A stretch of 64,000 nt of DNA from Oryzomicrobium sp. GTDB taxonomy: Bacteria > Pseudomonadota > Gammaproteobacteria > Burkholderiales > Rhodocyclaceae. The position numbers were made by a program, and so were the translations under genes. The notes under the pieces were generated by a model, which had not been told where the DNA came from, did no database searches, and saw nothing but the letters and a program-made list of their open reading frames with translations. The stretch's first letter is position 1. Every line of letters starts with the position of its first letter. The stretch is taken from assembly GCF_021287045.1 (NCBI RefSeq), contig NZ_JAJTBG010000009.1, positions 124,001 through 188,000 on the forward strand. Direction: 5' to 3'. Positions 18,402 through 26,771 of this stretch are shown piece after piece.

Positions 18402-19951
18402 GCCGATCCGCCCGCAAACTCGCCGGCCCCCCCCGGGCGCACGCCCAGCAACGCGGCGCCGCCCTGTTCCTCCTGCTGGCCCTGGTCGGGGTGGCCGCCG
18501 CCGGACTCCTGGTCACCGGCCTGGCCCGCCTCGACCTCACCGGGGAACGTCGCCGCTTCAACGCCCAGGTACTGCAACAGGCCCGGGAGGCCTTGATCGC
18601 CTACGCCATCACCTACCCGGAAAGCAGCGGCAAGTCCTACGTGCCCGGCCACCTGCCCTGCCCCGACCTGGGCACCGGCAGCGAAGGCGTTGCCGCCTCC
18701 ACCTGCGGCGGCCGGGGCGTGAGCGCTCTCGGCCGACTGCCCTGGCAGACCCTGGGCCTGCCGCCCCTCAAGGACTACGACGGCCACTGCCTGTGGTACG
18801 CCGTGTCCGGCAGCTTCAAGACCGGTACCAAACCCTACCTGCTCAACTGGGATTCCCCCGGCCAGTTCGCCATCCGGGCCAGCAGCGGCAGCGCCTGGCT
18901 GGCCGGCCCCGCCCCCAGCGATCTGGCCGCCGTGGTGGTGTTCGCCCCCGGGCCGGCCCTGGCGGGCCAGAATCGCCTCGCCTCAGGCAGCGGCGAATGC
19001 GGCCAGGACAGCGATCCTAGCCATTTTCTCGACCGGGTCGTCCTGGCCGACGGTAGCGCGGTCGACAACGCCTTCCTCAACCCGGCCATCGATGGCGTCA
19101 CCCTCCTCGCCCAACCCGACGCCGGCCGGGATGCCAACGACCAGCTCGCCTGGTTACAGCCCCGGGATCTGTTCGGCACCGCCCAAGCTCCCCGGGGGAT
19201 CGCCCGGCGCGGCGATTTTGCCGCCGCCCTGTACGACCCGGCCTATCTGCGCAACGGCCCATCTCCGGCCCTGGCGCAGCGGATCGCCGACTGCCTGACA
19301 TCCTTCGCCGCCGGCAACGCCTACCGGCGCCTGCCCTGGGCCAGCCCCCTGGCTCTGACCGGCACCGCCCCCAACACCTTCGACAACGACGCCTTCAAGG
19401 ACGCCGCCGGCCTGCTGGCCGGCCGGGTACCCTTCCACGTCTGGCTGAGCCACCAGGCCACCGGCAAGAGCAACGCCAGCCCGGGCCTGGCGGCCTGCAA
19501 CGGCAGCGCCAGCGCTTCCTGCCGCCTGCTGCGCACCGACAACTGCCCCGCCGGTTGGGACCGGGTGGCGGGCAGCCCCACCGCCGCCAATAGCCCAGAT
19601 GGCTGGTGGGATAAGTGGAAGGACCACTTCTTCTACGCCGTCGCCCCGGACTTCCAGCCGGCCCAGGCCGGCAACGGCACCTGCGCCGGCAACTGCCTCT
19701 ACGTGGACGGCGCCGGCCCCTACGCGGCCCTGGTGATCTTCGCCGGCCGCGCCACCGCCGGCCAACGCCGCCAGACCCAGGCCGAACGCAACGACCCAGC
19801 CAACTACCTGGGCGGCACCAATGCCGCTGCCCTGCTCAACGCCCAGCCCGGCAGCGCCGGTTTCGGCCGCTACAGCCAAGCCAGCGGCAACGACCGCATC
19901 GTCTGCATCCGCCGCGACCTCAGCCTGGACCTGGCCTGCACCACGCCATGA
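18398..19951 (+). CDS. Large pseudopilin-like protein lacking Glu5 (GspK/PilX-like position)
   Basis: This 517-residue protein has a basic leader ending at Gly20 and then a hydrophobic helix (G|AALFLLLALVGVAAAGLLVTG), as in class III prepilins. The residue five places after the presumed cleavage site is Leu, not the usual Glu. GspK and PilX tip subunits may also lack Glu5. The remaining roughly 470 residues form a large exported domain with several Cys residues (for example in LPCPDLG, STCGGRG, CLWYAVSG) that could form disulfides. It overlaps both neighbours by 4 bases. I do not recognise the globular domain. It is far longer than classical minor pilins and could be a tip adhesin or a secretion-complex initiator. 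Confidence 0.6.
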   Translation: MSRSARKLAGPPRAHAQQRGAALFLLLALVGVAAAGLLVTGLARLDLTGERRRFNAQVLQQAREALIAYAITYPESSGKSYVPGHLPCPDLGTGSEGVAASTCGGRGVSALGRLPWQTLGLPPLKDYDGHCLWYAVSGSFKTGTKPYLLNWDSPGQFAIRASSGSAWLAGPAPSDLAAVVVFAPGPALAGQNRLASGSGECGQDSDPSHFLDRVVLADGSAVDNAFLNPAIDGVTLLAQPDAGRDANDQLAWLQPRDLFGTAQAPRGIARRGDFAAALYDPAYLRNGPSPALAQRIADCLTSFAAGNAYRRLPWASPLALTGTAPNTFDNDAFKDAAGLLAGRVPFHVWLSHQATGKSNASPGLAACNGSASASCRLLRTDNCPAGWDRVAGSPTAANSPDGWWDKWKDHFFYAVAPDFQPAQAGNGTCAGNCLYVDGAGPYAALVIFAGRATAGQRRQTQAERNDPANYLGGTNAAALLNAQPGSAGFGRYSQASGNDRIVCIRRDLSLDLACTTP

Positions 19952-20694
19952 CGCGCCATTCCCCGCTCCTCCCGCGAGGCTTCACCCTGGCCGAACTGGC
20001 GGTGGTGCTGGTCATCGCCGCCTTCCTGATCGGCGGCCTCGCCATCCCACTGAGCGGCCAGCTCGAACTGCGCAGCCGCCAGGAAACCCGGGCCACCCTG
20101 GACACTGTCCGGGAGGCCCTGCTCGGCTTTGCCGCCGTCCACGGCCGGCTGCCCTGCCCGGCCAGCGCCACCAGCAACGGCATCGAATCGCCCGACGGCG
20201 GCGGTGCCTGCAGCAACCCCTACGACGGCTTCCTGCCCGCCGCCACCCTGGGCGTCGGCCCGGTGGATGGGGCCGGGTTCGCGCTGGACAGCTGGGGCAA
20301 CCGACTGCGCTACGCCGTGGCCACCGCCCAGTCCGGCGCCTTCACCACCAGCGGCGGCCTCCAGGCCAACTGGCCGGACGTGTTCGCCCAATCCGGCAAG
20401 CTGCGTCTGTGCAGCGCCGGCCCGGCCAGCGGCAGCGGCGCGACGGCGAACTGCCCCGCCGGCAGCACCGCCCTGGCCCGGGATGCGGTGGCGGTGGTGC
20501 TCTCCCTCGGGCGGGACGCCACGGCCAACGGCACCGACCAGACAGAGAACCAGGACAGTCCGGGCAACCCGGTCTTCGTCAGCCACGACCCGGCCCCCGC
20601 CGGCAGCCCCGGCGGCGAATTCGACGACCTGGTGTTATGGATTTCCCCCGGCGTGCTGGGCAGCCGGCTGCTTGCCGCCGGGCGCCTGCCTTGA
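19948..20694 (+). CDS. Type IV prepilin-like protein (GFTLAE leader)
   Basis: This 248-residue protein has a canonical prepilin leader: MTRHSPLLPRG with cleavage before Phe12, then FTLAELAVVLVIAAFLIGG, with Glu at position +5. The globular part opens with ALLGFAAVHGRLPCPAS, a pattern close to ALIAYAITYPES...LPCPD in the preceding gene, so the two proteins share a related start to their exported domains. It is larger than typical major pilins (150-170 residues) and fits a minor pilin or pseudopilin. It is the last gene of the operon. The prepilin peptidase and a small major pilin are not in this window. Confidence 0.75.
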   Translation: MTRHSPLLPRGFTLAELAVVLVIAAFLIGGLAIPLSGQLELRSRQETRATLDTVREALLGFAAVHGRLPCPASATSNGIESPDGGGACSNPYDGFLPAATLGVGPVDGAGFALDSWGNRLRYAVATAQSGAFTTSGGLQANWPDVFAQSGKLRLCSAGPASGSGATANCPAGSTALARDAVAVVLSLGRDATANGTDQTENQDSPGNPVFVSHDPAPAGSPGGEFDDLVLWISPGVLGSRLLAAGRLP

Positions 20695-20802
20695 TGCCTG
20701 GAAGCCTGGACCGGCCGAGCGGTAAAATGCGCATTACTGCCGTTTTGCCACCGGCCATTCGGCTTATCCTAGGCCCGTATTCCGGCATCCCGTGTTCCGG
20801 CC

Positions 20803-20845
20803 CACTCCCTGCACTCCCTGCACTCCCTGCACTCCCTGCACTCCC
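20803..20845 (+). repeat. 9-bp tandem repeat (CACTCCCTG), four perfect copies plus a partial fifth
   Basis: Units at 20803-20811, 20812-20820, 20821-20829 and 20830-20838 are identical; the fifth diverges after CACTCCC. The array lies in the 255-base gap between the pseudopilin gene and the GGDEF gene, about 100 bases before the latter's start. Nine bases is a multiple of three, so copy-number change would not shift a frame even if the region were translated. Confidence 0.9.
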
Positions 20846-20949
20846 GCATCGCCATCCCATGCCGCACCGACCGCTCCAGCCCGCCATCCCAGAGGGAATG
20901 CCGCTCCGGCCTCCCCAGGGGCACGGCTGCGCCGGCAGCGCCTGAACCG

Positions 20950-22188
20950 ATGCCCGCCTCCCCCCACTTCACCCTCGACCTGCGCACCCTGCATCTGGTC
21001 ATCTTGCTGGTCGGGATGGTGTCTGCCGGCGCCCTGTGGCTCACCGGGCGGCGCCACGCGGCCATGCCCGGGGTCCGGGACTGGGCCTGGAGCACGGCCC
21101 TGATGGCTCTGGGCGGCCTGGGGATTTCCCTGCGCGGCATCGTGTGGGCGCCGATTTCCATCGTCGCCGCCAACGCCTGCATCATCGCCGGCAACGCCCT
21201 GCTGTGGCGGGGGATGAATACCTTCCGCGGGCTGCCGGTGCATTTCGGCCAGGTGCTGTTTCCCACTGTGCTGACCGTCCTTTTCCAGTCCATTGCCCTG
21301 GGGCTTGGGCCGGACTGGCTGAGCGGCCGCATCGTCTTCACCTCGATCATGGTCGGCGGCCTGGAACTGCTGATCGCCCATGCCCTGCTGCGCCCGGCGG
21401 CCCAGCCGACCACCATCGTCCACCGCCTGATGGCGGCCCTGGCCCTGGTGGAAGCGGCCAACCACGGCACCCGCATCCTCGTCACCCTGGCCGAGGCGCC
21501 CACCGGCGACTACCTGGGGGGCGACCTCTACCAGAGCCTCTTCATCCTGATCGCCCTGGTGCTGGGCATCGCCAAAATCCTGGGACTGCTGACCCTGATC
21601 GGCGACCGCCTCCAGAGCGAGCTCAATCGGGCCGCCAGCCACGACTTCCTCACCCAGCTGCCCAACCGCCGCGCCTTCACCGAGCAGGCCGGCCACGAGG
21701 TCGCGCGCATCGCCCGCAACGGCCGGCCGGCCACCCTGCTGCTGATCGACTTGGATCACTTCAAGGACCTCAACGACAGCCGCGGCCACGCCACCGGCGA
21801 CGCCGCCCTGCAAGCCTTCAGCCGGCTCCTGGTCGGCTGCCTACGCCAGCATGACCTGGGCTGCCGCTATGGCGGCGAGGAATTCTGCGTGCTGCTGCCC
21901 GATACCGGCCACAGCGAGGGCCATGCCGTGGCCGAACGCATCCGCCAGGCGGCCGAAATCATGGCAGCCCAGGGCCAGGGCACCACCGTCAGCATCGGCC
22001 TGACCGCCATCGCCCCCGGCCAGGGCCTGGAAGACGCCATCAACCGAGCCGACCAGGCCCTCTACGCCGCCAAGCACGCCGGACGCAACCGCGTGGAGGA
22101 AGCGGGGATGGCCGTCGCTGGCCATGACGCCCCACACCTGTACTCCCACTCCACTCCCCAACAATCCCAACCCATTTCCACCCCATGA
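20950..22188 (+). CDS. Membrane diguanylate cyclase (GGDEF)
   Basis: This 412-residue protein has six or seven hydrophobic segments in its first 215 residues, a membrane sensor region I cannot assign to a named MASE family. A GGDEF domain follows (about 225-385). The active-site loop is GGEEF at about 308-312, and RQHD five residues before it is an intact RxxD inhibitory site. It should therefore make c-di-GMP from GTP and be product-inhibited. The start was chosen at ATG 20950, directly ahead of the first hydrophobic segment. Its stop overlaps the rfaE2 start (ATGA). The upstream gap contains a 9-bp tandem repeat. Downstream of a locus with an MshEN-domain ATPase, a functional link through c-di-GMP is plausible but unproved. 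Confidence 0.9.
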   Translation: MPASPHFTLDLRTLHLVILLVGMVSAGALWLTGRRHAAMPGVRDWAWSTALMALGGLGISLRGIVWAPISIVAANACIIAGNALLWRGMNTFRGLPVHFGQVLFPTVLTVLFQSIALGLGPDWLSGRIVFTSIMVGGLELLIAHALLRPAAQPTTIVHRLMAALALVEAANHGTRILVTLAEAPTGDYLGGDLYQSLFILIALVLGIAKILGLLTLIGDRLQSELNRAASHDFLTQLPNRRAFTEQAGHEVARIARNGRPATLLLIDLDHFKDLNDSRGHATGDAALQAFSRLLVGCLRQHDLGCRYGGEEFCVLLPDTGHSEGHAVAERIRQAAEIMAAQGQGTTVSIGLTAIAPGQGLEDAINRADQALYAAKHAGRNRVEEAGMAVAGHDAPHLYSHSTPQQSQPISTP

Positions 22189-22676
22189 CCGCCTACCCCG
22201 CTCCCGACTTCGAAGCCAAGATCTGCCCGCCCGACCAACTGGCCACTCGCGCCGCCACCCTGCCCCGCCCCCTGGTGTTCACCAACGGCTGCTTCGACAT
22301 CCTGCACCGGGGCCACGTCACCTACCTGGCCCAGGCCCGGGCCCTGGGCGCGGCCATGATCGTGGCCCTCAACTCGGACGCCTCGGTGAAGCGCCAGGGC
22401 AAGGGCGACGACCGGCCCATCAACATCCTGGAAGACCGCCTGGCGGTGATGGCCTCCCTCGGCTGCGTGGACCTGGTGACCTGGTTCGACGAGGACACCC
22501 CCATCGCCCGCATCCTGGACGCCCGCCCCACCGTGCTGGTGAAGGGCGGCGACTGGCCCGTGGAGCGCATCGTCGGCGCCCCGGAAGTGCTCGGCTGGGG
22601 CGGCACGGTCCATTCCATCCCCTTCCGCCACGAGCGTTCCACCACCGCGCTGGTGAACAAGATCCGCGCGCTGTAA
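22185..22676 (+). CDS. rfaE2: D-glycero-beta-D-manno-heptose 1-phosphate adenylyltransferase
   Basis: This 163-residue cytidylyltransferase-fold enzyme corresponds to the C-terminal half of HldE. It transfers AMP to heptose 1-phosphate, giving ADP-heptose for the LPS inner core. The nucleotide-binding signature NGCFDILHRGHVTYLAQA is intact (HxGH type), followed by ALNSDASVKRQGKGDDRPIN and the C-terminal VKGGDW motif. The kinase half (RfaE1) is not fused here and must be encoded elsewhere, as in many betaproteobacteria. Its ATG overlaps the diguanylate cyclase stop by 4 bases. Confidence 0.95.
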   Translation: MTAYPAPDFEAKICPPDQLATRAATLPRPLVFTNGCFDILHRGHVTYLAQARALGAAMIVALNSDASVKRQGKGDDRPINILEDRLAVMASLGCVDLVTWFDEDTPIARILDARPTVLVKGGDWPVERIVGAPEVLGWGGTVHSIPFRHERSTTALVNKIRAL

Positions 22677-22749
22677 CGATTCGGGGTAGGCATCCTCCGT
22701 CATCCATCCCTGAACCGTCCCGTTCCCTCGCGCCCCGTCCCCTCGCCAT

Positions 22750-22782
22750 AAAAGCAAAACCGCCGGCCCAAAGGGCCGGCGG
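22750..22782 (-). terminator. Intrinsic terminator of the SBF-like symporter gene
   Basis: The inverted repeat CCGCCGGCCC (22760-22769) and GGGCCGGCGG (22773-22782) has a 3-base loop. On the minus strand it is followed by TTTTGCTTTT, so it terminates transcription from the gene at 22816-23841. On the plus strand no U-run follows. Confidence 0.85.
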
Positions 22783-22815
22783 CTCACGGGAAACACACCC
22801 AGGCAACCGCGCCCC

Positions 22816-23841
22816 TCACCCCTCCCGCGCGCCGTAGCGGGAGGCGAGCACCGAGCAGACGAACAGTTGCAGCTGGTGGTAGAGCATGATCGGCAGCACG
22901 ATCAGCCCCAGGGCCGGGTGGGCGCCGAACAGCAGTTTGGCCATGGGTACGCCGGAAGCCAGGGTCTTTTTCGAGCCGCAGAATACGGCGGTGATCTCGT
23001 CCTCGGTGGCAAAGCCCAGGCGCCGGGCAGTCCAGGTGGTGAGAGCGAGGACGATGGCGAGCAGCACCGCCACGCCGGCCAGGGTCTGGGCCAGCACCTC
23101 CAGCCCCTGGTCGCGCCACACCCCGGAAGCCACCCAGTCGCAGAAGGCGCCGAACACCAGCAGCAGGATGACGAAGCGGTCGAGCAGGTTGGTGTAGCGC
23201 TTGAAGCGCACATGCCACTTGTGCAGCACCGGCCGCAGCGCCATGCCCACCACCAGGGGCAGCAGCAGCAGGCGGGCGATGGCCAGGGACGCTCCGGCCA
23301 GGGACTGGGTGTGACCGCCGCTGCCGCCCATGGTCACGCTGCCCAGTAGCAGGGCGATGAGCAGGGGGGTCATGACGATGCCGAGCAGGGTGGACAAGGT
23401 GGCGTTGAAGATCGCCGCCGGCACGTTGCCCCGGGCCAGGCCGGTCATGGCCACCGACGACGAGATGGTGGACGGCAGGGCGCACAGGTAGCAAAAGCCC
23501 AGCACCAGGCCCGGGGACACCCGGTCGCCCAGGGCGGCATTGGCGAGCCACCACAGAAGCGGGAAGACAGCGAAAGTGAACAGCTGCACCAGCACGTGCA
23601 CCCGCCAGCGCATCAGGCCGTCGCGCAGGCTGGTCAGAGACAGCCCCAGGCCGTGCAGGAAGAACACCAGGGCGATGCCCACGTCGGTGACCTGGTCGAT
23701 GTGCAGCAGGCCGCCGCTCTTGCCCAGGCCGGGGAATTGGCTGGCCAGGGCCACGGCGCCGAGCATGCCGACCAGGAACCAGTCCCGGATGACCCGGTTG
23801 AAGGTGCGCCAGAGGGTCTGGCCGAGGGAGAAGGCGGGCAT
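22816..23841 (-). CDS. Bile acid:sodium symporter family transporter (YfeH-like)
   Basis: This 341-residue inner-membrane protein has about ten hydrophobic segments. Motifs such as GLGLSLTSLRDGLMRWRVHV and LPSTISSSVAMTGLARGN match the SBF-like branch (YfeH type) of the bile acid:sodium symporter superfamily. The double proline/serine stretch LPSTISSSVA and the later VFCGSKKTLASGVPM are the discontinuous-helix crossing regions of this fold. The start at 23841 follows GGAG at nine bases; a longer frame adds an Ala/Pro-rich extension and is less likely. Substrates of this branch are not well defined. It is divergent from an AraC-type regulator 140 bases away. Confidence 0.85.
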   Translation of the reverse strand: MPAFSLGQTLWRTFNRVIRDWFLVGMLGAVALASQFPGLGKSGGLLHIDQVTDVGIALVFFLHGLGLSLTSLRDGLMRWRVHVLVQLFTFAVFPLLWWLANAALGDRVSPGLVLGFCYLCALPSTISSSVAMTGLARGNVPAAIFNATLSTLLGIVMTPLLIALLLGSVTMGGSGGHTQSLAGASLAIARLLLLPLVVGMALRPVLHKWHVRFKRYTNLLDRFVILLLVFGAFCDWVASGVWRDQGLEVLAQTLAGVAVLLAIVLALTTWTARRLGFATEDEITAVFCGSKKTLASGVPMAKLLFGAHPALGLIVLPIMLYHQLQLFVCSVLASRYGAREG

Positions 23842-23981
23842 GGGGAGCGCTCCGGAAAAGGCCGCAGCCGATGCGGGCGGCGGCGATTGCGCGGACACCC
23901 GCGCGGGAGGAAACTCTACGCCCATCCCGTCTGTCCGACTTTCGACGGTCCGCCAACCGCCATCGCCAACCAGACAAGCCC

Positions 23982-24743
23982 ATGAAACGCGCCGTTCCCG
24001 CCCTCGCCGCCCTGCCCCGGCCCCTCTACAACCGCAGCGAATCCCTGCCCGACGGGTCGTGGACCGAGGTGCACCGCCACCCCTGGTGCCAGTTCTCCTA
24101 CGCCATCAGCGGCGTGCTCGGGGTGCGCACCCCCACCGGCAACCACGTGGCCCTGCCTCGCTACGGGGTGTGGATTCCCCCCGGGGTGGACCACCAGGTG
24201 GAATCCCACCGCCCCACCGAGATGCGCAGCCTGTACCTGGCCCCCGAGGCCGCCGCCCGGATGCCGGCCGAGTGCCGGGTGCTGGAGGTGACGCCCCTGG
24301 CCCGGGAGCTGATCCGCGCCGTGGCGGCGCTGCCGGTGGAATACGACCCGGACGGCGAGGACGGCCGCCTGGTGCAGGTGCTGATCGACCAGCTGGCCCG
24401 TCTGCCCGCCGCCGCCTTCACCCTGCCCCTGCCGGCGGACGATCGGCTGGCAGCGCTGTGCGCGGCGCTCCAGGCCGACCCGGACGACCGCCGCACCCTG
24501 GCCGACTGGGCCGCCGAGGCCGGCGCCTCGGAGCGCACCCTGGCGCGGCGCTTCGCCCAGGACACCGGGCTGACCTTCCGCGAATGGCGCCAGCGCCTGC
24601 GCCTGCTCATGTCCCTGGCCGCCCTGGAGGCGGGCGAGAGCGTCACTGCCGTGGCCCTGTCCCACGGCTACGATTCGCCCTCGGCGTTCACTGCCGCCTT
24701 CCGCGCCTTCTTCGGCACCACACCCGGGGAATTGCGCGGCTGA
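23982..24743 (+). CDS. AraC-family transcriptional regulator
   Basis: This 253-residue protein has an N-terminal cupin-like sensing domain (HRHPWCQFSYAISGVLGVRT, then RYGVWIPPGVDHQVESH) and a C-terminal AraC DNA-binding domain with two helix-turn-helix motifs: TLADWAAEAGASERTLARRF and AVALSHGYDSPSAFTAAFRA. The His-rich cupin core resembles regulators of the AraC 'ligand-binding cupin' group. It is divergent from the SBF-like transporter gene across 140 bases and is a reasonable candidate for controlling it. No effector can be deduced. Confidence 0.9.
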   Translation: MKRAVPALAALPRPLYNRSESLPDGSWTEVHRHPWCQFSYAISGVLGVRTPTGNHVALPRYGVWIPPGVDHQVESHRPTEMRSLYLAPEAAARMPAECRVLEVTPLARELIRAVAALPVEYDPDGEDGRLVQVLIDQLARLPAAAFTLPLPADDRLAALCAALQADPDDRRTLADWAAEAGASERTLARRFAQDTGLTFREWRQRLRLLMSLAALEAGESVTAVALSHGYDSPSAFTAAFRAFFGTTPGELRG

Positions 24744-24966
24744 ACCGCCGCCGGGGCTGAACTTCCGGACGGATCGCCCCCCATCTCCCGGTCCAGACCG
24801 GAGCGCCCGGAAGCGAAACCAAAAAAACCCGGTCACGGCAGATGTGACCCCAGGTATGCAATCGCCGCTCCGGTTCGGATTATTATTGCAAGCCAGTACC
24901 AACGACCCACCGCCGCCCCTCGCCCTCCGGGACCGAGGCGTGGCGGTCATTGCTTTTGGAGGCCCC

Positions 24967-25353
24967 ATGCTCGCTGCCCTGACCCAACTCCTCATCTTCC
25001 AGCTGATCGGCGAGGTGATCGCCCGCTGGCTCGACCTGCCGGTGCCGGGCCCGGTGATCGGCATGCTGCTGCTGTTCGCCACCCTGGTGCTCGGCGACGG
25101 CCCCAGCCACGAACTGCAATCCACCTCCCAGGGCATCCTGCAACACTTGTCCCTCCTGTTCGTGCCCGCCGGCACCGGGGTGATGGTGCACTTCCACCGC
25201 CTGGAGGCGGAATGGCTGCCCATCGTCCTGTCCCTGGTGGTCAGCACCCTGCTCACCCTGGCCGTCACCGCCCTGGTGATGAAGGCCGTGGCGGCGCGGC
25301 GCGGCCCCGGAGCGCCGGCCGCGCCCACCGCTCCGGCCGGGGAGGGTGCGTAA
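24967..25353 (+). CDS. lrgA: LrgA/CidA family membrane protein
   Basis: This 128-residue protein has four hydrophobic segments and the LrgA/CidA core, LDLPVPGPVIGMLLLFATLV followed by LLFVPAGTGVMVH. In Staphylococcus these proteins are holin-like modulators of murein hydrolase activity; in other bacteria they have been linked to pyruvate or glycolate export. The ATG at 24967 was chosen over a longer upstream frame because GGAGG lies four bases before it and the conserved sequence starts there. The stop overlaps the lrgB start by one base, so the pair is co-translated. Confidence 0.9.
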   Translation: MLAALTQLLIFQLIGEVIARWLDLPVPGPVIGMLLLFATLVLGDGPSHELQSTSQGILQHLSLLFVPAGTGVMVHFHRLEAEWLPIVLSLVVSTLLTLAVTALVMKAVAARRGPGAPAAPTAPAGEGA

Positions 25354-26099
25354 TGAGCCCCCTGATCACCCCTCAGCCCCTTTCCGCCATCTGGGTCTAC
25401 CTGTCGGCCTCGCCCCTGATGGGCCTGACCGTCACCCTGCTCGCCTACCAGGGTGCCTTCTGGGTGTACAAGCGGGCCGGCTTCCACCCCCTGGCCAACC
25501 CGGTGCTGCTCGCCGTGGTCACCCTGGTGACCCTGCTCACCGTCACCGGCGTGCCCTACCAGCGCTACTTCGACGGCGCCCAGTTCGTGCACTTCCTGCT
25601 CGGCCCGGCCACCGTGGCCCTGGCCCTGCCGCTGCACGCCCAGCTGAAGAAGGTGTGGTCGATGATCGTCCCGGTGCTGGTGGCCCTGGTGGTGGGCTGC
25701 CTGGTGGCGGCCCTGTCGGCCATCGCCATCGGCCACCTGCTCGGCGCCAGCACCGCCACCCTGATGTCCCTGGCCCCCAAGTCGGTGACCATGCCCATCG
25801 CCATGGGCATCGCCGAGCGCAACGGCGGCCTGCCCTCCCTGGCGGCAGTGCTGGTGATGGTCACCGGCATCCTCGGTGCGGTGACCGCCCCCTACCTGTT
25901 CAACGCCATGGGCCTCAAGGACCCGGCGGTGCGCGGCTTCGCCATTGGCGTGGCGGCCCACGGCATCGGTACCGCCCGGGCCTTCCAGTCCAGCGAGCAG
26001 GCCGGCGCTTTCTCGGCTCTGGCCATGGGCCTCAACGGCGCCCTCACCGCCCTGCTGCTGCCGGTGATCCTGCCCTGGGTGCGCATCTGGACAGGCTGA
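25353..26099 (+). CDS. lrgB: LrgB/CidB family membrane protein
   Basis: This 248-residue protein with six to eight membrane segments carries the LrgB/CidB signatures: ATVALALPLHAQLKKVW, SLAPKSVTMPIAMGIAE and AHGIGTARAFQ. It is the partner of LrgA and is encoded directly after it with a TAATG overlap. A GGGGAGGG stretch before the start supports translation. Whether the pair here acts in lysis control or metabolite export cannot be told from the sequence; the adjacent AraC regulator is on the same strand about 220 bases upstream. Confidence 0.92.
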   Translation: MSPLITPQPLSAIWVYLSASPLMGLTVTLLAYQGAFWVYKRAGFHPLANPVLLAVVTLVTLLTVTGVPYQRYFDGAQFVHFLLGPATVALALPLHAQLKKVWSMIVPVLVALVVGCLVAALSAIAIGHLLGASTATLMSLAPKSVTMPIAMGIAERNGGLPSLAAVLVMVTGILGAVTAPYLFNAMGLKDPAVRGFAIGVAAHGIGTARAFQSSEQAGAFSALAMGLNGALTALLLPVILPWVRIWTG

Positions 26100-26196
26100 A
26101 CGGGCCGACGACGTACCGGCGCATATAGGCATAGGCCGGGCGGCGGGCGGGCCGGAACAGCGCTCCTTCGCCCCCCCGACCTCCCGGTGCCCGGGA

Positions 26197-26721
26197 TCAC
26201 GCCTCCGGGCCGTCCTCTCCATCCCAATACCCGGCCGCCGGCCCGAGGCGGCCCACGTACTCCAGGGTCCGGGCCGCCTTGGCGCCCCCCGGGGGGGCAC
26301 CGGCGAAGATCGCCACCTTGCCCGAATCGGGATAGCCCATCACGTCCGGAGCGTGCATGGTGCTGACCACCAGGTAGCGCAGCGGGACGTCCGAATCGTT
26401 TTCCAGCTGGTGGGCCGTTTCCGGCCCGCCCGCCGGGGCCCCGAGCACATCCCCGGCCGCCACCGGACGGCGCTGGGAACCGAAGCGCCAGGTGCCGCGC
26501 CCTTCCAGGATCACCACCAGCTCCTCGTTGGCGTAGTGGTGGTGGCGCGGCCAAGCGCGCTTGCCCGGCGGCAGCTCCACCAGCCGGGCGCCCAGCCCCC
26601 GCAGGCCGAGCAAGGGGCCGAGCTGGGCGGCGCGGGCCTGGAAGTGTGCACCGTTGCCATGCTCGGCCAGCGGGAGGTCGGCCAGGGTAACGGCGGGGAT
26701 TGCCGTCTCGGATGCGGACAT
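26197..26721 (-). CDS. Cupin-domain protein
   Basis: This 174-residue protein has a single conserved cupin beta-barrel. Motif 1, PRHHHYANEELVVILEGRG, provides three histidines and a glutamate for metal binding; motif 2 lies near GDVLGAPAGGPETAHQLEND. Such proteins may be enzymes or metal or sugar-binding proteins, and the sequence does not distinguish these. ATG 26721 is preceded by AAAGGAG at a good distance. A start five codons upstream is possible but would place that ribosome site inside the gene. It is followed by a YciI gene on the same strand upstream; the two may be co-transcribed. Confidence 0.85.
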   Translation of the reverse strand: MSASETAIPAVTLADLPLAEHGNGAHFQARAAQLGPLLGLRGLGARLVELPPGKRAWPRHHHYANEELVVILEGRGTWRFGSQRRPVAAGDVLGAPAGGPETAHQLENDSDVPLRYLVVSTMHAPDVMGYPDSGKVAIFAGAPPGGAKAARTLEYVGRLGPAAGYWDGEDGPEA

Positions 26722-26771
26722 TCTCGCTCCTTTCATGAGTGGTGCCGGGGCCCCGGCCGGTTAAGGGCAAA

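Noticed and set aside
20803-20845. CACTCCCTG array as a CRISPR or iteron-type origin
   Set aside because: Units are 9 bases and contiguous, without spacers, and no cas or rep gene is nearby.
24766-24966. Longer N-terminal extension of LrgA from 24844
   Set aside because: It would add 41 non-conserved residues; the ATG at 24967 has GGAGG at the right distance and begins the conserved sequence.
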